Position numbers and translations under genes: made by a program
The notes under the pieces: generated by a model
Told to the model about the DNA's origin: nothing
Database searches by the model: none
What the model saw: only the letters and a program-made list of their open reading frames with translations
Shown: piece after piece, positions 1-10,206 of the stretch
How the letters are laid out: each line of letters opens with the position of its first letter
How positions within the stretch are numbered: position 1 is the first letter of the stretch
Assembly (NCBI GenBank): GCA_022828595.1
Contig: JAKGHH010000002.1
Coordinates: forward strand, 76,852,383-76,916,382
Direction of reading: 5' to 3'
Length of the DNA stretch: 64,000 bases
From: Nelumbo lutea
Lineage: Eukaryota; Streptophyta; Magnoliopsida; Proteales; Nelumbonaceae

Positions 1-220
1 TATAGTGTAACTTTTATTTATTTTATTTGTTGTGATAGGACATATAACATGAGATATTGCATGCATTTCATGATAACAATAATATTACATAATTAGCAGT
101 TGAGGTTAGGTTGCTTGATAGAGTGAAATGGCAAAACTGTATGTGTTCCGTTGACCAATAGTCATAATATCTTGGATTAACATAGTTCCCCTTTCCCATT
201 GAAGTGAAATTTCCCCATAC
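1..220 (-). other. PNP1 intron, start of the intron 3' to exon 221-334
   Basis: This AT-rich sequence follows the donor of the exon at 221-334 in the direction of transcription. No further PNPase motif, repeat or transposon feature is recognisable here. Confidence 0.6.
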
Positions 221-334
221 CTGAGTTTCACCACGTGTGAAAAGTGCACTGCCATGTGCCCTTGGAAGCAACCCACACCTTGAGTTGATTGGTCGTATTT
301 CAGATGGGGTTCGTCCATCACTTCTTTTTCCTCT
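221..334 (-). CDS. PNP1: PNPase internal exon (start of second RNase PH domain)
   Basis: This 38-codon exon of the chloroplast polyribonucleotide nucleotidyltransferase carries the [24 protein letters not shown] and LFTRGETQ motifs. These open the second RNase PH core of PNPase, the 3'-5' phosphorolytic exoribonuclease that processes and degrades plastid RNA. On the minus strand it is preceded by an acceptor ending GGCACAG and followed by the donor GTATGG, both phase 0. The next expected segment (ALAVVTLGD-type) is not in positions 1-220, so the following exon lies left of the window. It is the last exon in the window in the direction of transcription. The codons are unbroken, unlike all surrounding transposon sequence. 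The identification rests on several motifs in correct family order across four exons. Confidence 0.93.
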
Positions 335-410
335 CTGTGCCAGGCAGAAATAGATGTGACAATCAGAAAGGTGGACTGCCATAGGATGTAATACGCTTGA
401 GCATTATACA

Positions 411-706
411 TGGTAGTTTGAAAATTTGATACACCACAAAAGCATTTAAGACAGGTGGTCTTTGTAAAGAAAGTTGACTTTTAATGTTTGTTTATGTTTT
501 TCCCTTGTAACTAAAAAGGGGCATAGTTTTTTTTTTTTTGTATGAATTAAGTATATAAGAGAGTGCAGGCTGACCACATGGCTACCTCTTTAAGTTCTCC
601 TTCATTTGTATTTCTCTACTCTTCACCTCTCTCATTGCTCTCTCTTCCTCTTCCGTTTTTCTTCATTTATTGGATCTAATAACAAGTGTTTTGACATTCT
701 AAGTTC
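411..706 (+). repeat. 5' LTR-like end of decayed copia Z
   Basis: The stretch ends in a pyrimidine-rich leader and is followed by TATCAGAGCAGG (708-719), a decayed form of the TGGTATCAGAGC initiator-tRNA primer site that plant copia elements use. A TATA-like GTATATAAGA lies near 550, spaced as in an LTR promoter. A copia gag follows at 1071. No matching 3' LTR is visible in the window, so the left border (TG near 411) is a guess. The real LTR could be shorter or longer. Confidence 0.4.
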
Positions 707-1353
707 ATATCAGAGCAGGAGATTGTTCGTATGGAGTTTTAAGTAGCAATACAAGGGTGCAGCAGGCCCTTATTTGTCAGAAGGCCATCAAATTCGGAAA
801 AAAACATTTCTAGGTTTCTGATCATGGAAGAGTGCAGATAGAATTTTTGCTATTAGAATCAATAGGGGCTGGATCACACCATTTTTTGCTGTTGATAGGA
901 ACTAGTTTTGTATTTTTTGGTGGAGAGATGAATTTTTGGGGATTTTTCTTCAAATTCTATTCTGCTGCCATTACCAGAATTGGGTGGTTGTGACCTGTTT
1001 TGAGTGTGTTCTCTACTATATTCTATCTAGGGCCTGATTTCCATGATCTAAACAATTGTGTCGATTGGAGATGGCTCAAGAGTCCTCTAGCTTTAGGTCA
1101 ACCACTAGGGGATTAGTTTCTACTCTAAGAGAACAATCTAATCTCCAGATTACTACAGTTAAGTTCGATGCAAATAATTTCCTTAAATGGTCCCAATCTA
1201 TAAAAGCTTACATAGGTGGAAGGGAAAAACTTGGACACTTAAACAAGAAGGCCAAGAATATAGCTGAAGACGATCTTATATTTGAGGTTCTAGATTAGGA
1301 AAATATAATAATCATGTAATGACAGCACAAGTTTGGGAGAGAGTCAACAAAAC

Positions 1354-2264
1354 TGATGGAGGATGATTTGGCCCGACCTATGAAACGATGATACGTGGAT
1401 CTGATTCAGCATGAGCAACAGCTCAACATTATAGCCTAGTAACGACTAAGTAACGAGCCTATAAAGCAGCTCACTATATCATAGCTCGCTGAAGGAGGAG
1501 CTCGCTACAACGCGAGCTCCGAGTTCCCCGAACTACCCCAAAGGGGATATTCCGAGGCTACTTTGGCTCGCGAGCTAGGGAAACCAGCTCGCTCAAGCCC
1601 CTAAGCAGATAAGTCATCCTAGAGACCAATTCTAATAAGGGTAGCCCCAAAGTATTCCTAAGCCCGCTACAAAGTAGCTCGCAAGTGAGCAGCGCGAACG
1701 TTTCTCAGGAAGCTTCTATCTGACAGACCGTACCAATCAGACTGTGCCACGTCCCTTGACTGACGGCGCAGTCCCTATCCTTTTGACAGTCTGCACCCAC
1801 GTCTCTCAGCAGGCGAAGGCGTGCCTGCCCTTTCGAAGACGTGTCACCTATCCGAGCAAGGAGTACGTTGCAACAGCCACCTACGCAGCCCTAGCAAGTA
1901 ACGGCTGTGGCAGAGGCCCAGTGGCGGTTACGCCCGATTAGACAAGAACGACCCTATAAAAGCCCTTGAGAAAGAGGAGAAAAGGGATCTTCAGACTTTT
2001 GAATACTTCCGCACTCTCATACTCTCAACTTGAGTCTATATTTGCTCGCGAGCTAATCTCTCGAGCACAGTGATAAAGCGCGACCTACACTCTTAGCTTT
2101 GGCACTCTTCTTTTCTCCTTCCCCAACGTTCTGACTTAAGCATCGAAGTATTCCCACCGGATAAATCCCTGGGAATCCTTCTTTTCCATCTTCTCAGGTG
2201 CCGTCCGTTGCCAACAAGGAGCCAGTTAGCAGCCAGCTAGGAGTGCTCGGATCGTGCCGCATCA
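1354..2264 (+). repeat. 5' LTR of the TR-GAG gypsy element
   Basis: This LTR starts TGATGGAGG and ends GCCGCATCA. It is the same length as its partner and differs by scattered substitutions. The U3 part is unusually rich in AGCTCGC/GCGAGCT motifs, including perfect TCGCGA palindromes near 1568 and 2046, which could be regulatory repeats. A TATA box (TATAAAA, 1955-1961) lies upstream of a probable start around 1985. The G+C content is clearly higher than the AT-rich introns around it. Confidence 0.85.
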
Positions 2265-2284
2265 TTTAGCGTCGTTTGTGGGAA
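2265..2284 (+). promoter_or_regulatory. primer-binding region of TR-GAG element
   Basis: The sequence directly inside the 5' LTR contains GTCGTTTGTGGGAA, like the conserved start of the interior in many plant Ty3/gypsy elements where reverse transcription is primed. It is not the initiator-Met primer site seen in the copia elements of this window. The matching tRNA was not identified. Confidence 0.5.
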
Positions 2285-2349
2285 ACGCTTCTAAAAGCCT
2301 TCCTTTGAGCTTTCACTAGTTCTTTCTCCCAAAAAACTTAGCAATCTCC

Positions 2350-4133
2350 ATGGCTTCTTCCAACAGTGCCGAACGTGGCGCCAACTAGAACGCCACCGGG
2401 GAACAACCCCAGTTTCCTACTGTCTGTATCGGACAGTTTACCGTCCCCCTCTCAGCGGACGGAGTCCCTAGTTTGAATGTGCCTCTTGCAAGGGCACCCA
2501 TTGTTGCTCCACTCCCTACTGCAGCCGGAGAAACCTTCGCCGAACCCTCGGTTGCGCCCTTAACGGTCAACCCGAACCAACTGGAGGACTTGGTGCAATG
2601 CATGCGAGCCATGTAGGGTCAAATGCAACAGTTTCAACAGTTTCAGCTTTACCAGCAGCAAGTGCTGCACCAGGTCTCCCAGTACTAGTATCAGCAGCAA
2701 TTTCCTTCGCTACCTCAGGCCCAGCAGCCGCTTCCTCCCTGACACCCAGCCGCAAAGCAAGCCAAGCCGTCCCGCCGAGGTGAGCAACCTCGCAGGGGAG
2801 AGGCGTCCCAGGTCCAAGACCCCGCCAGGAACCAAGCCTCTTCCCGCAGCAAGAAGGACAACTCGACAACCCTCACCCCCCAGCCTATGGGCAGGACCGG
2901 GGCCTCTCAGCCAACTAAGCCCGCGTCTCCACAACACTCACAGTTCGAGCTCCCACTCACAGAGAACCCGTTTGAGGTCTTGGCCACGGACTTCAAACAA
3001 GGCCCTTCAGTTCAAAGCCGTCACCAACAGTCCGAGCCCATCGAGCTCGGAGACACTGAAGTGTCAAGCGCCAACGCCGAACTGGCAAAGCAGCAGTAGC
3101 AAAGACGCCGGCGAGCCCGCCGCACCGCATCCAAAGCCTCTCCCGAGCTCAAAGGGAAAGAGGTATGCTCCGGCGAAGCAAAAGCTACCCCCCTCCTTCC
3201 CCGCTATCTCCCAAACTCCTTGCTGTCCCCATGCCAAGGGACTTCAAGCTCCCTCATCTGGATAAGTATGATGGGTCTTTCGATCCAAACGACCATGTGG
3301 ACGCCTTTCAGTCCTAGATGCACCTAGCCAGAGCCAGCGAGTCCTGCATATGCATGGCCTTCACCACCTTCAAGGGAGTCGCCCGCACCTGGTACCGAAA
3401 CCTCGCGCCCAACTCGGTAAGAAGTTGGGCACAATTCGTGCAAATTTTCACTTCTCACTTTGTCACCAACAAGAGGTGCCCGCGAACCCAAGAGAGCCTC
3501 CTCAGCATAGTGCAGAAAGAAGGGGAGTCCATCCGGAGCTACATCAAGCAGTTCAATGACGCTTGTTTGTAGATACCCGACCTGGATCCTGTAGTTCGCC
3601 TCACGACAGCCAAGCGAGGTATCACTCATAAGGAGTTCAAGTGGCACGTGGTTGTCAACCAACCCAAAACCGTGACCGAGTTCGTTAAGCTCGCGGATCG
3701 GTTCATTGGGACGGAAGAAGAAATCAACTAGAGGGGCGAGCAGGCCCTAGGAAAAAGAAAGAGGGAGTCAGAGCCCCCGTCTTAAAGCGACAACAAGAAG
3801 AAGAAGGATGTAGCTCGGGGGGCAAGGCCAGTCCAGCCCTCCCGGGCCCTAGCAGCAGAAAGGGACTACACGCCCCTCAACACCAAGCGGGCCGAGATCT
3901 TCATGGCGATCAAGGACGCCCCATACATTAAGTGGCCACCTCGGTTGAAGGCCGACCCCAACACCCGGAATAAAAATTTGTACTGTAGCTTTCATAAAGA
4001 CCATGGTCATAGTAACGAAAGTTGTAAAAACCTTCGCGATGAGATAGAAGAGCTTATCCGTCGTGGATATTTAAGGAATTTTGTACAAAATAATGGTAAT
4101 AATAAAGCAGGTTGCCAGGGGGAGCAAGGCTGA
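2350..4133 (+). pseudogene. gypsy gag (capsid), degraded
   Basis: The N-terminal part is in one frame from ATG 2350 to 3099: Q-rich, P-rich, with FELPLTENPFEVLAT. The core is in another frame from 3231 to 4133. The core holds MPRDFKLPHLDKYDGSFDP, then RTWYRNLAPNSVRSWAQF (retrotransposon gag domain), then CSFHKDHGHSNESCKNLRDE and LIRRGYLRNFV, the usual end of a Tat-type gypsy gag. At least eight in-frame stops interrupt it, mostly TAG where glutamine CAG is expected, plus a frameshift between 3099 and 3231. It forms the capsid in functional relatives. Several GC-rich open stretches on both strands here are shadows. Confidence 0.8.
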
Positions 4134-4193
4134 GCAACAGAGGATGGAGGATTAGGAAAATATAGTAATAATGTGCGAGCTGTTCTTGGCCGC

Positions 4194-4266
4194 TTTGAGG
4201 TTCTGGATTAGGAAAATATAATAATCATGTAATGACAACACAAGTTTGGGAGAGAGTCAACAAAAC
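4194..4266 (+). repeat. duplicated copia-gag flank before the 3' LTR
   Basis: This 73-bp stretch repeats 1281-1353 (TTTGAGGTTC through GAGTCAACAAAAC) with few changes. It is copia Z gag sequence that belongs outside the gypsy insertion, yet here it lies inside, just before the 3' LTR, in place of the polypurine tract. A shorter echo (ATTAGGAAAATATA) occurs at 4151-4164. It points to recombination after insertion. Confidence 0.85.
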
Positions 4267-5177
4267 CGATGGAGGATGATTTGGCCCAACCTATAAAACG
4301 ATGACACATGGACCTGATTCAGCATGAGCAACAACTCAACATTATAGCCTAGTAATGACTAAGTAACGAGCCTATAAAGCAGCTCGCTATATCATAGCTC
4401 GCTGAAGGAGGAGCTCGCTACAACGCGAGCTCCGAGTTCCCCGAACTACCCCAAAGGGGATATTCCGAGGCTACTTTGGCTCGCGAGCTAGGGAAACCAG
4501 CTCGCTCAAGCCCCTAAGTAGATAAGTCATCCCAGCGACCAATTCTAATAAGGGTAACCCCAAAGTATTCCTAAGCCCGCTACAAAGTAGCTCGCAAGTG
4601 AGCAGTGCGAACGTTTCTCAGGAAGCTTCTATCTGACAGACCGTACCAATCAAACTGTGCCACGTCCCTTGACTGACGGCGCAATCCCTGTCCTTTCGAC
4701 AGTCTGCACCCACGTCTCTCAGCAGGCAAAGGCGTGCCTACCCTTTCGAAGATGTGTCACCTATCCGAGCAAGGAGTACGTTGCAACGGCCACCTGCGCA
4801 GCCCTGGCAAGTAATGGCTGTGGCAGGGGCCCAATGGCGGTTACGCCCGAATTGACAAGAACGACCCTATAAAATCCCTTGAGACAGAGGAGAAAAGGGA
4901 TCTTCAGACTTTTGAATACTTCCGCACTCTCATACTCTCAACTTGAGTCTATATTTGCTCGCGAGCTAATCTCTCGTGCACAGTGATAAACCGCGACCTA
5001 CACTCTTAGCTTTGGCACTCTTCTTTTCTCCTTCCCCAACGTTCTGACTTAAGCATCGGAGTATTCCCACCGGGTAAATCCCCGGGAATCCTTCTTTTCC
5101 ATCTTCTCAGGTGCCATCCGTTGCCAATAAGGAGCCAGTCAGCAGCTAGCTAGGAGTGCCCGGATCGTGCCGCATCA
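4267..5177 (+). repeat. 3' LTR of the TR-GAG gypsy element
   Basis: This is the 911-bp partner of 1354-2264, with a TATA box at 4868-4874 and the same GCCGCATCA end. Copia gag resumes immediately after it. The first base pair is C where the 5' copy has T, so its TG start is mutated. Confidence 0.85.
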
Positions 5178-5430
5178 TCTTATTCTCAGAGAAGGAATGG
5201 AGATTAAGATATTCCATCTCAGGCAGGACATTGCAATCTTAGACAAGGGGAGATGACTATACCTGCTTATTATGCAGCTTTACAGGCCTTGTGGTGAAAA
5301 CTGGATTATTACAGAGTTTATTCATTAGAGAGATGCTGGAAATGCTGAGCAATATCAGATTAAGAATCTAAAGATGTTTGACCTGATCAAACTTACCTCA
5401 GATATGTGTTAATAGGTATTATAACCTATA

Positions 5431-6529
5431 ATAAAAAAGAAATAAAAAACTCAGGATATAGCAAGGTGAATCTGGGTGGTGTGCCAAGACAAGATGGAGT
5501 AAAGAGATTGCATTTAGGAATCAAAAACTAGAGGAACAAGTCTGAAAATCTGAGAAGATATATGGGCAATGGTTATTATGGACATGGTGGTACTGAACTG
5601 GTTCAAAGGTTTCGTAGATGGACTCATCTTTGCAGTGAAGACACAAGGATAGAGGAATGAGATAAGTAGAGGGGAAAAGCGATTCTAGTTGAGAGCAGAA
5701 GAAACAACAATGGCTGGTTCATTACCTTAACAGAAATCTTTGGTAAAGGGAAGAAACAATTGATCACCATAAGGCAGACAGAAACAGGCAAACTCAGTAA
5801 AAGGAGCCTATAGCCTTAGAAACTGAAATTTCTATTGAAGTAAAAGGAACCTATAGAAAGTGAAAACACCAACCACACTGGAAGAGAAGTTCAGCCAAAC
5901 ACAGTAAAGGAGAAGCCAAGTGAAGGGGAGGAGAAACCAGGTGCTGTACAAGAAGAAATAGCAGTCTTATTCTCTGTAACAGTTCTGAAAGTAAAGTGGG
6001 AAGGTAAGAAGAAAGACTGGGAAAGGAGGAAGGTAATTACGGAATCCTGGAAATGGTAATGGAAAGAATTCATTCAAAAGAAAAAGTGATTCTCATACTG
6101 TTTGATGAAAAGAAGGTGGTGTTAGATTTGGGGGAGTTTCAAATGTACATGTTGACTCTTGAAACAAGACTTGGACTGCTAACAATAGAAAATTGATCAC
6201 CAAATTGCAATGGGAAGACCTGTCCAGAAGGTAGTCATGTTATCAAACTTCTTGGTCTGGCATTAAACGTAATCCATGCTACAACAGAGCACAAAGCGAT
6301 GACTTTGAAGATGAGAATGAGACTGATTGGGAGGAACTAAGAGATTTAGACGAAGAGGAAGTTAACCAGCTTTCAAGGATTGGAAGCATAGATTCAACAA
6401 GAGGCTGTAAGTTTGCGGAGTTAGAACTGTTTGGAACCGAACTCCTACCCCTAACTATGGGGGATCTCCGGAGGAACCACATGGAGAAAAGATTGTAGGA
6501 ACAGATACAGCACAAGAACAGGGTGTCTG
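5431..6529 (+). other. unrecognised intron sequence with possible ORF1-like remnant
   Basis: This is intron of PNP1. Broken plus-strand reading gives GNGYYGHGGTELVQRF, then RGKAILVESRRNNNGWF, then an acidic run (DDFEDENETDWEELRDLDEE). The middle part vaguely resembles the DUF4283-type region found in plant LINE ORF1 and related genes, but stops interrupt it and no zinc knuckle follows. It could equally be chance or an unknown element. Confidence 0.2.
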
Positions 6530-7010
6530 TCAATGGGGTTTGGAGGTCCACAACAAACTAAGCCTAGGAACAAGGTCTTCTCCAACTCAAAACTCCTTTC
6601 CAACCAGGCCTTAAACTCCTCGTTTAACTTAGGCCAATCCAGACCATACAGCCACAGTCTATTTATCCAAAGTGTCCTGAATAATGATTTAAAATGCTCC
6701 ACAAAGGCTCTGGCAATCTCATTCTGATTAACCAAAGACACTCCATCCACCAACAAATAAAAGACAATTATTTTCTCCTCCCATTTGCTAGAGCATTAAA
6801 AAATTTGGTATTTCTATCACCCTCCAGTTGTCTTCCTAATGTCTACCTTTCCTCCCTGTCTCTATCATCAAATGAGCCCAAATTTTCTTTCATATCCAGA
6901 TCCTCAATTCTGCTTCTTAACTTCTTGCTTCCTCTCTTCTACCCTCCTAAAATGCTGAATGTTCCACACCATTATTTTGGTTGTTAACTCCCTCAATTTC
7001 CCTTCTCCCA
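6530..7010 (-). mobile_element. L1-type LINE fragment
   Basis: The minus strand reads GDRNTKFFNALANGRRK, a frameshift, then VDGVSLVNQNEIARAFVEHFKSLF and DWPKLNEEFKAWLERSF. This is the linker between endonuclease and reverse transcriptase of plant L1 LINEs, parallel to the better copy at 56480-56870. Both ends are truncated; no RT motif or poly-A tail remains. Confidence 0.7.
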
Positions 7011-7657
7011 TACTTCTCTCTTCCTCGTCTTTTTTTTTTTTAATTATTGCATCAAATATAGAAGAAAGCTCCAGAAAAACCAACATTTAAAGTGTGGATG
7101 AAAGCAATCAATAAGAATTGCAGGAAAGTAATCAGCTAGAAAATTTTCAAATGGTTTTGCATACAATTTGTTCAATGAAAAATATTGGGAAAAACCACAA
7201 TCTCAAGGATAATAAAAGAAAGATGTAACATGAACTTTAATACATTTCAAAGAAAAAAGTCCAACAAGAATATAAAGTCATTCAGTTTTGTTACCACCTA
7301 TGTCCCTGTATTTGTGTTTCTCATAGAAAGGTAGAAGAGACAGTAGAAAAGGAAGAGGATATTCAAAAGAATACATAAATTACTATAAATCTGGAATAGT
7401 TCAGATTCAAGTCACATGATCGCATCTCAGAACAGGAGTAAAGACTAATCTAGTAGAGGAAAATGTCTGTGCAACAAAACAGCAATAATGTGAAACTAGT
7501 GCAAGACAAACTGCTTCATGCCAAATAATAAAATATATAAAAATCTAAGGTGAGGATTAAATACATAAGTTTAAAAAAATGAGAAAACAGCAAGATCACA
7601 AATCTAGTCTAATGTTTACAACTGTTTCATAGTTAAACAGAACAAGAATAATTATAC
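7011..7657 (-). other. PNP1 intron, nothing recognised
   Basis: AT-rich sequence between the LINE fragment and the 75-bp PNPase exon, downstream of that exon in the direction of transcription. No coding or repeat feature is supported. Confidence 0.5.
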
Positions 7658-7732
7658 CTCCACAAGACGTCTGCGGAGGAATTTTGATGTAACTTCCTTA
7701 AACACCAACTTTACATCTACTTCGGAAAACAG
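7658..7732 (-). CDS. PNP1: PNPase internal exon (25 codons, linker before second RNase PH domain)
   Basis: This 75-bp exon is too short to show up as an ORF. On the minus strand it reads LFSEVDVKLVFKEV followed by TSKFLRRRLVE, the helical linker of plant PNPase between the acidic stretch and the second RNase PH core. The acceptor ends CTGTGACAG and the donor is GTATAATT; both are phase 0. It joins the upstream exon ending KPLPL to the downstream exon starting RGKRSDGRT without gap or overlap. It sits only about 130 bp from the remnant of an RTE-type LINE, and no transposon has entered it. An arginine-rich run (RRRLVE) ends the exon. Confidence 0.92.
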
Positions 7733-7859
7733 CTGTCACAGGGCAATAATTGGAAGTGTATAAATTTCAAAATTCCACAATCAAATTCATCCATTTAGTG
7801 CAAAGAGTAAAGGATATAGATTATGATAAAACAACTATTAAAATTATAAATTTCAGAAC

Positions 7860-9441
7860 AACACTTTGTATTCTTTGTAACCATTTCATTCTGTTTAATG
7901 TCATATCCACTGTTGAATTATGAGCACTTCATTCATTTCCTATTACTTCAACCCATGTCCTTTATGGTCTGACCTTAGCCCTTCTAGCCCTTTCAACTTG
8001 TAACATATTGCTTCTTTTTACAGGTGCTGTAGGTGGTCTTCTATGCATATGACCAAACCATCTTATTCTCTTTCTCATTTTACCTAGTGTTTTTGCAATA
8101 AAATCAAGTAAAAACAGAGAAAACCAGTAAGGAATTAAAATCTGAACAATAGAAGCAAAAGAAGGGAGGAGAGACAGATCGAGGAATAGGGAGAGAGCAG
8201 ATCATGGGATCCAATTGAAGTCCCACCAGAATTTATACTCTTTAAATAATATGACGTCAAATTACATGGATGGCTCTCATACGACAGTCGTAACATAACT
8301 CACTAAAAGAATTAGTATAACATGGCCCATGGGTCCACCAATAGACCCAAAATAAAATAAAATAAAATAAAAAAGAAAGAGACCAACAATTAACAGAAAA
8401 GATAGGTCCACCATATACATATTCTCCCAACAACTACTAGGTTCCTAAGTATGATTCCATTTCTAACCCTACCCTTCCTAGTTATTCCACTCATCCATAT
8501 AAAAAAGAAAGAGACCAACAATTAACAGAAAAGATAGGCCCATGCATTTATGCCAAACTCATGATTGGAGCATGTTGTTTGATAACTGCTCAACACTTTG
8601 ACCCATACAACATAGCTTGTGTTACAACTATTTTCTAGAATTTTTATTTCAATCTAAGTGATATTCACCTATCACATAAGACTCCGGACGCACTCCTCCA
8701 TTTTGTCCATCCTGCTCTAATTGTATAGGTGACATCCTCCTCAATCTTTCCCTTTTTATGAAATGTCAAACCAAGGCACTAAAAATGCCACATTGATTAT
8801 CTCCTGGTCTCCAATCCAAAGTTACCTTGATTTGCACTCCTATCATTATTAAATTTACATAGCTATAACTCCTTTTTAGTCCCATTTCTTTTAAATCCTC
8901 TTGCTTTTAAGGTATTTGTCCATAAACTTAATTTTGTGCTTAATCCTTCATTAGTATCATCAATTAAAATATTGTCATCAGCAAACAACAAGCACCATAG
9001 GTCCTCCAAAATATGTTTAGTCGATTCATCTATGACTAGTGCTAAGTGTTGAACCTTGGAAAAGACCATTGTAACTGTAAAATCTGATGTCTCTCCCACA
9101 AATGTTCTAACATTGGTTGTTGCACCCTCATACATATCCTTAATTAGGTCCACATGCCAATTTGGAATTCCTTTCTTTTCCATTACCCACCATATCATCT
9201 CTCTAAGGACTCTTTCATATGCTTTCTCTCCCAGAGTTTCATAGTGTGGTTCATAAGTTTAACCCCACTACAGTTATTACAATTTTGTATATTGCCTTTG
9301 CTCTTAAATTTAGGCACCATTCATCAAGCACCTTCTTTATATCATCTTATTAAATAGTTTAGTTAGCCATGATAATCCTACCTCTCCTGTATTTTTCCAT
9401 ATTAAAGTACCATCAAGTCCTGTAGTGAGAATGGGCCTTAG
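7860..9441 (-). mobile_element. RTE-type LINE, 5'-truncated, interrupted
   Basis: Read from the right on the minus strand, a decayed RTE reverse transcriptase gives GEVGLSWLTKLFN, NHTMKLWERKHMKES, then MIWWVMEKKGIPNWHVDLIK and a LLFADDNILIDDTNEG active site (FADD, 8950-9000 region). The C-terminal part follows (IRAGWTKWRS, SGVLCDR) at 8640-8720. After an interruption it ends KMRKRIRWFGHMHRRPPTAP (7990-8104) and decays by about 7860. Stops and frameshifts are frequent. The 5' part is lost where the copia C LTR begins at 9442. This clade is distinct from the L1 LINEs elsewhere in the window. Confidence 0.75.
8105..8545 (-). repeat. solo-LTR-like insertion in the RTE LINE
   Basis: This block splits the RTE C-terminus. 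On the minus strand it looks like an LTR: a TG start, AGAGTATAAATTCTGG as a possible TATA region, then a long CT-rich leader ending near TTTCTCTG. A 38-bp segment (GAAAGAGACCAACAATTAAC core) occurs twice, at 8369-8406 and 8500-8537. Borders and a target duplication could not be fixed, so it may be another kind of insertion. Confidence 0.4.
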
Positions 9442-9445
9442 TGTT

Positions 9446-9717
9446 TGTTGGAATAATGTTAGAATAACTTAGTTGCAGTTGTTAGGGCCTGTTTGTTTAA
9501 TTAAAGTGTTTTTTTTATTTCGTTTTTTATTTCTGTTATGTCTGTTGTTGTACTCAGGGGCACAAGGGTCTTTTCCCTTGTTATTTCTGTCGCCCTATAT
9601 ATATTAAATAAACACTGGCGCCGCCAGTACTGTTGCATTGCAAACTCTCTCTTTTCTCTTCTCTTCTCTTCTCTTCTCTCCTCTTCCACCTATCTCTGGC
9701 CGGCTACACTGCCAAGA
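9446..9717 (+). repeat. 5' LTR of copia A
   Basis: 272 bp, starting TGTTGGAATAATG and ending CTGCCAAGA. TATATATATTAAATA near 9597-9611 is the probable promoter. Just after it lies a small hairpin, ACTGGC-GCC-GCCAGT, in the presumed leader, then a (CTCTT)n tract. The primer site follows directly. Confidence 0.9.
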
Positions 9718-10206
9718 TGGTATCAGAGCAGGAATACTGATTAAAAGAGAGCAGACCGATCAACCCTACTGTCAAGAGAAGATCGATCAACCCTACTGAT
9801 TAGTGGAACAGGCTAGCAGAAAGGAAATCTGATTCTGGACTACAGAATAGCTACGACTGGTACAGTTCTTCCTCTATTTTTCTCCTCTTTACTCTCCTTG
9901 ATCATGGGCCGAGTGAAAACCCTATGAATCTGGGGCGGCTGAATGCTATCGAACCTGTGTAACCCTAGTTGTCTTGGATGGTGTGATCCTGTTGATGTGT
10001 TAAGACAACTGTAGGTCAATGCTGATTAGTGGCTGTTAGCCATTCTAGAATTCTGATAGGCAGGTCTGAAACTGCCGATTATTACCTCAGTTTTGTCCAG
10101 AATTTGGTACGGTTTGTGCACAATCTGGTTGGTAAACCCTAGTGTGTGGGTGTGAACTGAGTGGAGCATTGCTTTGTGGAGTAAGGAGGGGTCCTAAATC
10201 CGGTGT

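Larger units (their letters stand above)
1354..5177 (+). mobile_element. gag-only gypsy retrotransposon (TR-GAG type)
   Basis: Two 911-bp direct LTRs (1354-2264, 4267-5177) flank an interior that holds only a gypsy-type gag and no protease, RT, RNase H or integrase. This is the organisation described as TR-GAG (terminal-repeat with gag), a non-autonomous class that would depend on an autonomous partner. The GTCGTTTGTGGGAA sequence just inside the 5' LTR resembles the leader of Tat/Ogre-side Ty3/gypsy elements. The element sits in copia gag in the same orientation. No clean 5-bp target duplication is found: the bases outside are AAAAC and TCTTA. The 3' LTR is preceded by a copy of host copia gag sequence instead of a polypurine tract. 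Confidence 0.8.
1071..5430 (+). pseudogene. copia Z gag, split by a gypsy element
   Basis: The left half (1071-1353) starts MAQESSSFRSTTRG and contains TTVKFDANNFLKWSQSIKAY, a copia gag N-terminus, then a damaged stretch and MTAQVWERVNKT. The right half (5178-5430) resumes with YSQRRN, a frameshifted HLRQDIA, and GEMTIPAYYAALQALW followed by a stop. These are consecutive parts of a typical copia gag, so 1354-5177 is an insertion. Protease, integrase and RT of this element are not recognisable downstream. Stops and frameshifts show it is long dead. Confidence 0.75.

Noticed and set aside
68..220. Open frame continuing past FTRGETQ
   Set aside because: A GTATGG donor follows the CAG of the exon, and the read-through peptide does not match PNPase.
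1744..1941. Open frame repeated at 4657-4872
   Set aside because: It lies in U3 of both gypsy LTRs and has no domain. It is duplicated only because LTRs are duplicated.
2567..3265. Long overlapping open frames on both strands in the GC-rich gypsy gag
   Set aside because: They are shadows produced by high G+C and few stops; the motif-bearing gag frames are 2350-3099 and 3231-4133.
8369..8537. Two 38-bp repeats as LTRs of a tiny element
   Set aside because: They are too short and lie inside a larger LTR-like block; there is no primer site or purine tract between them.
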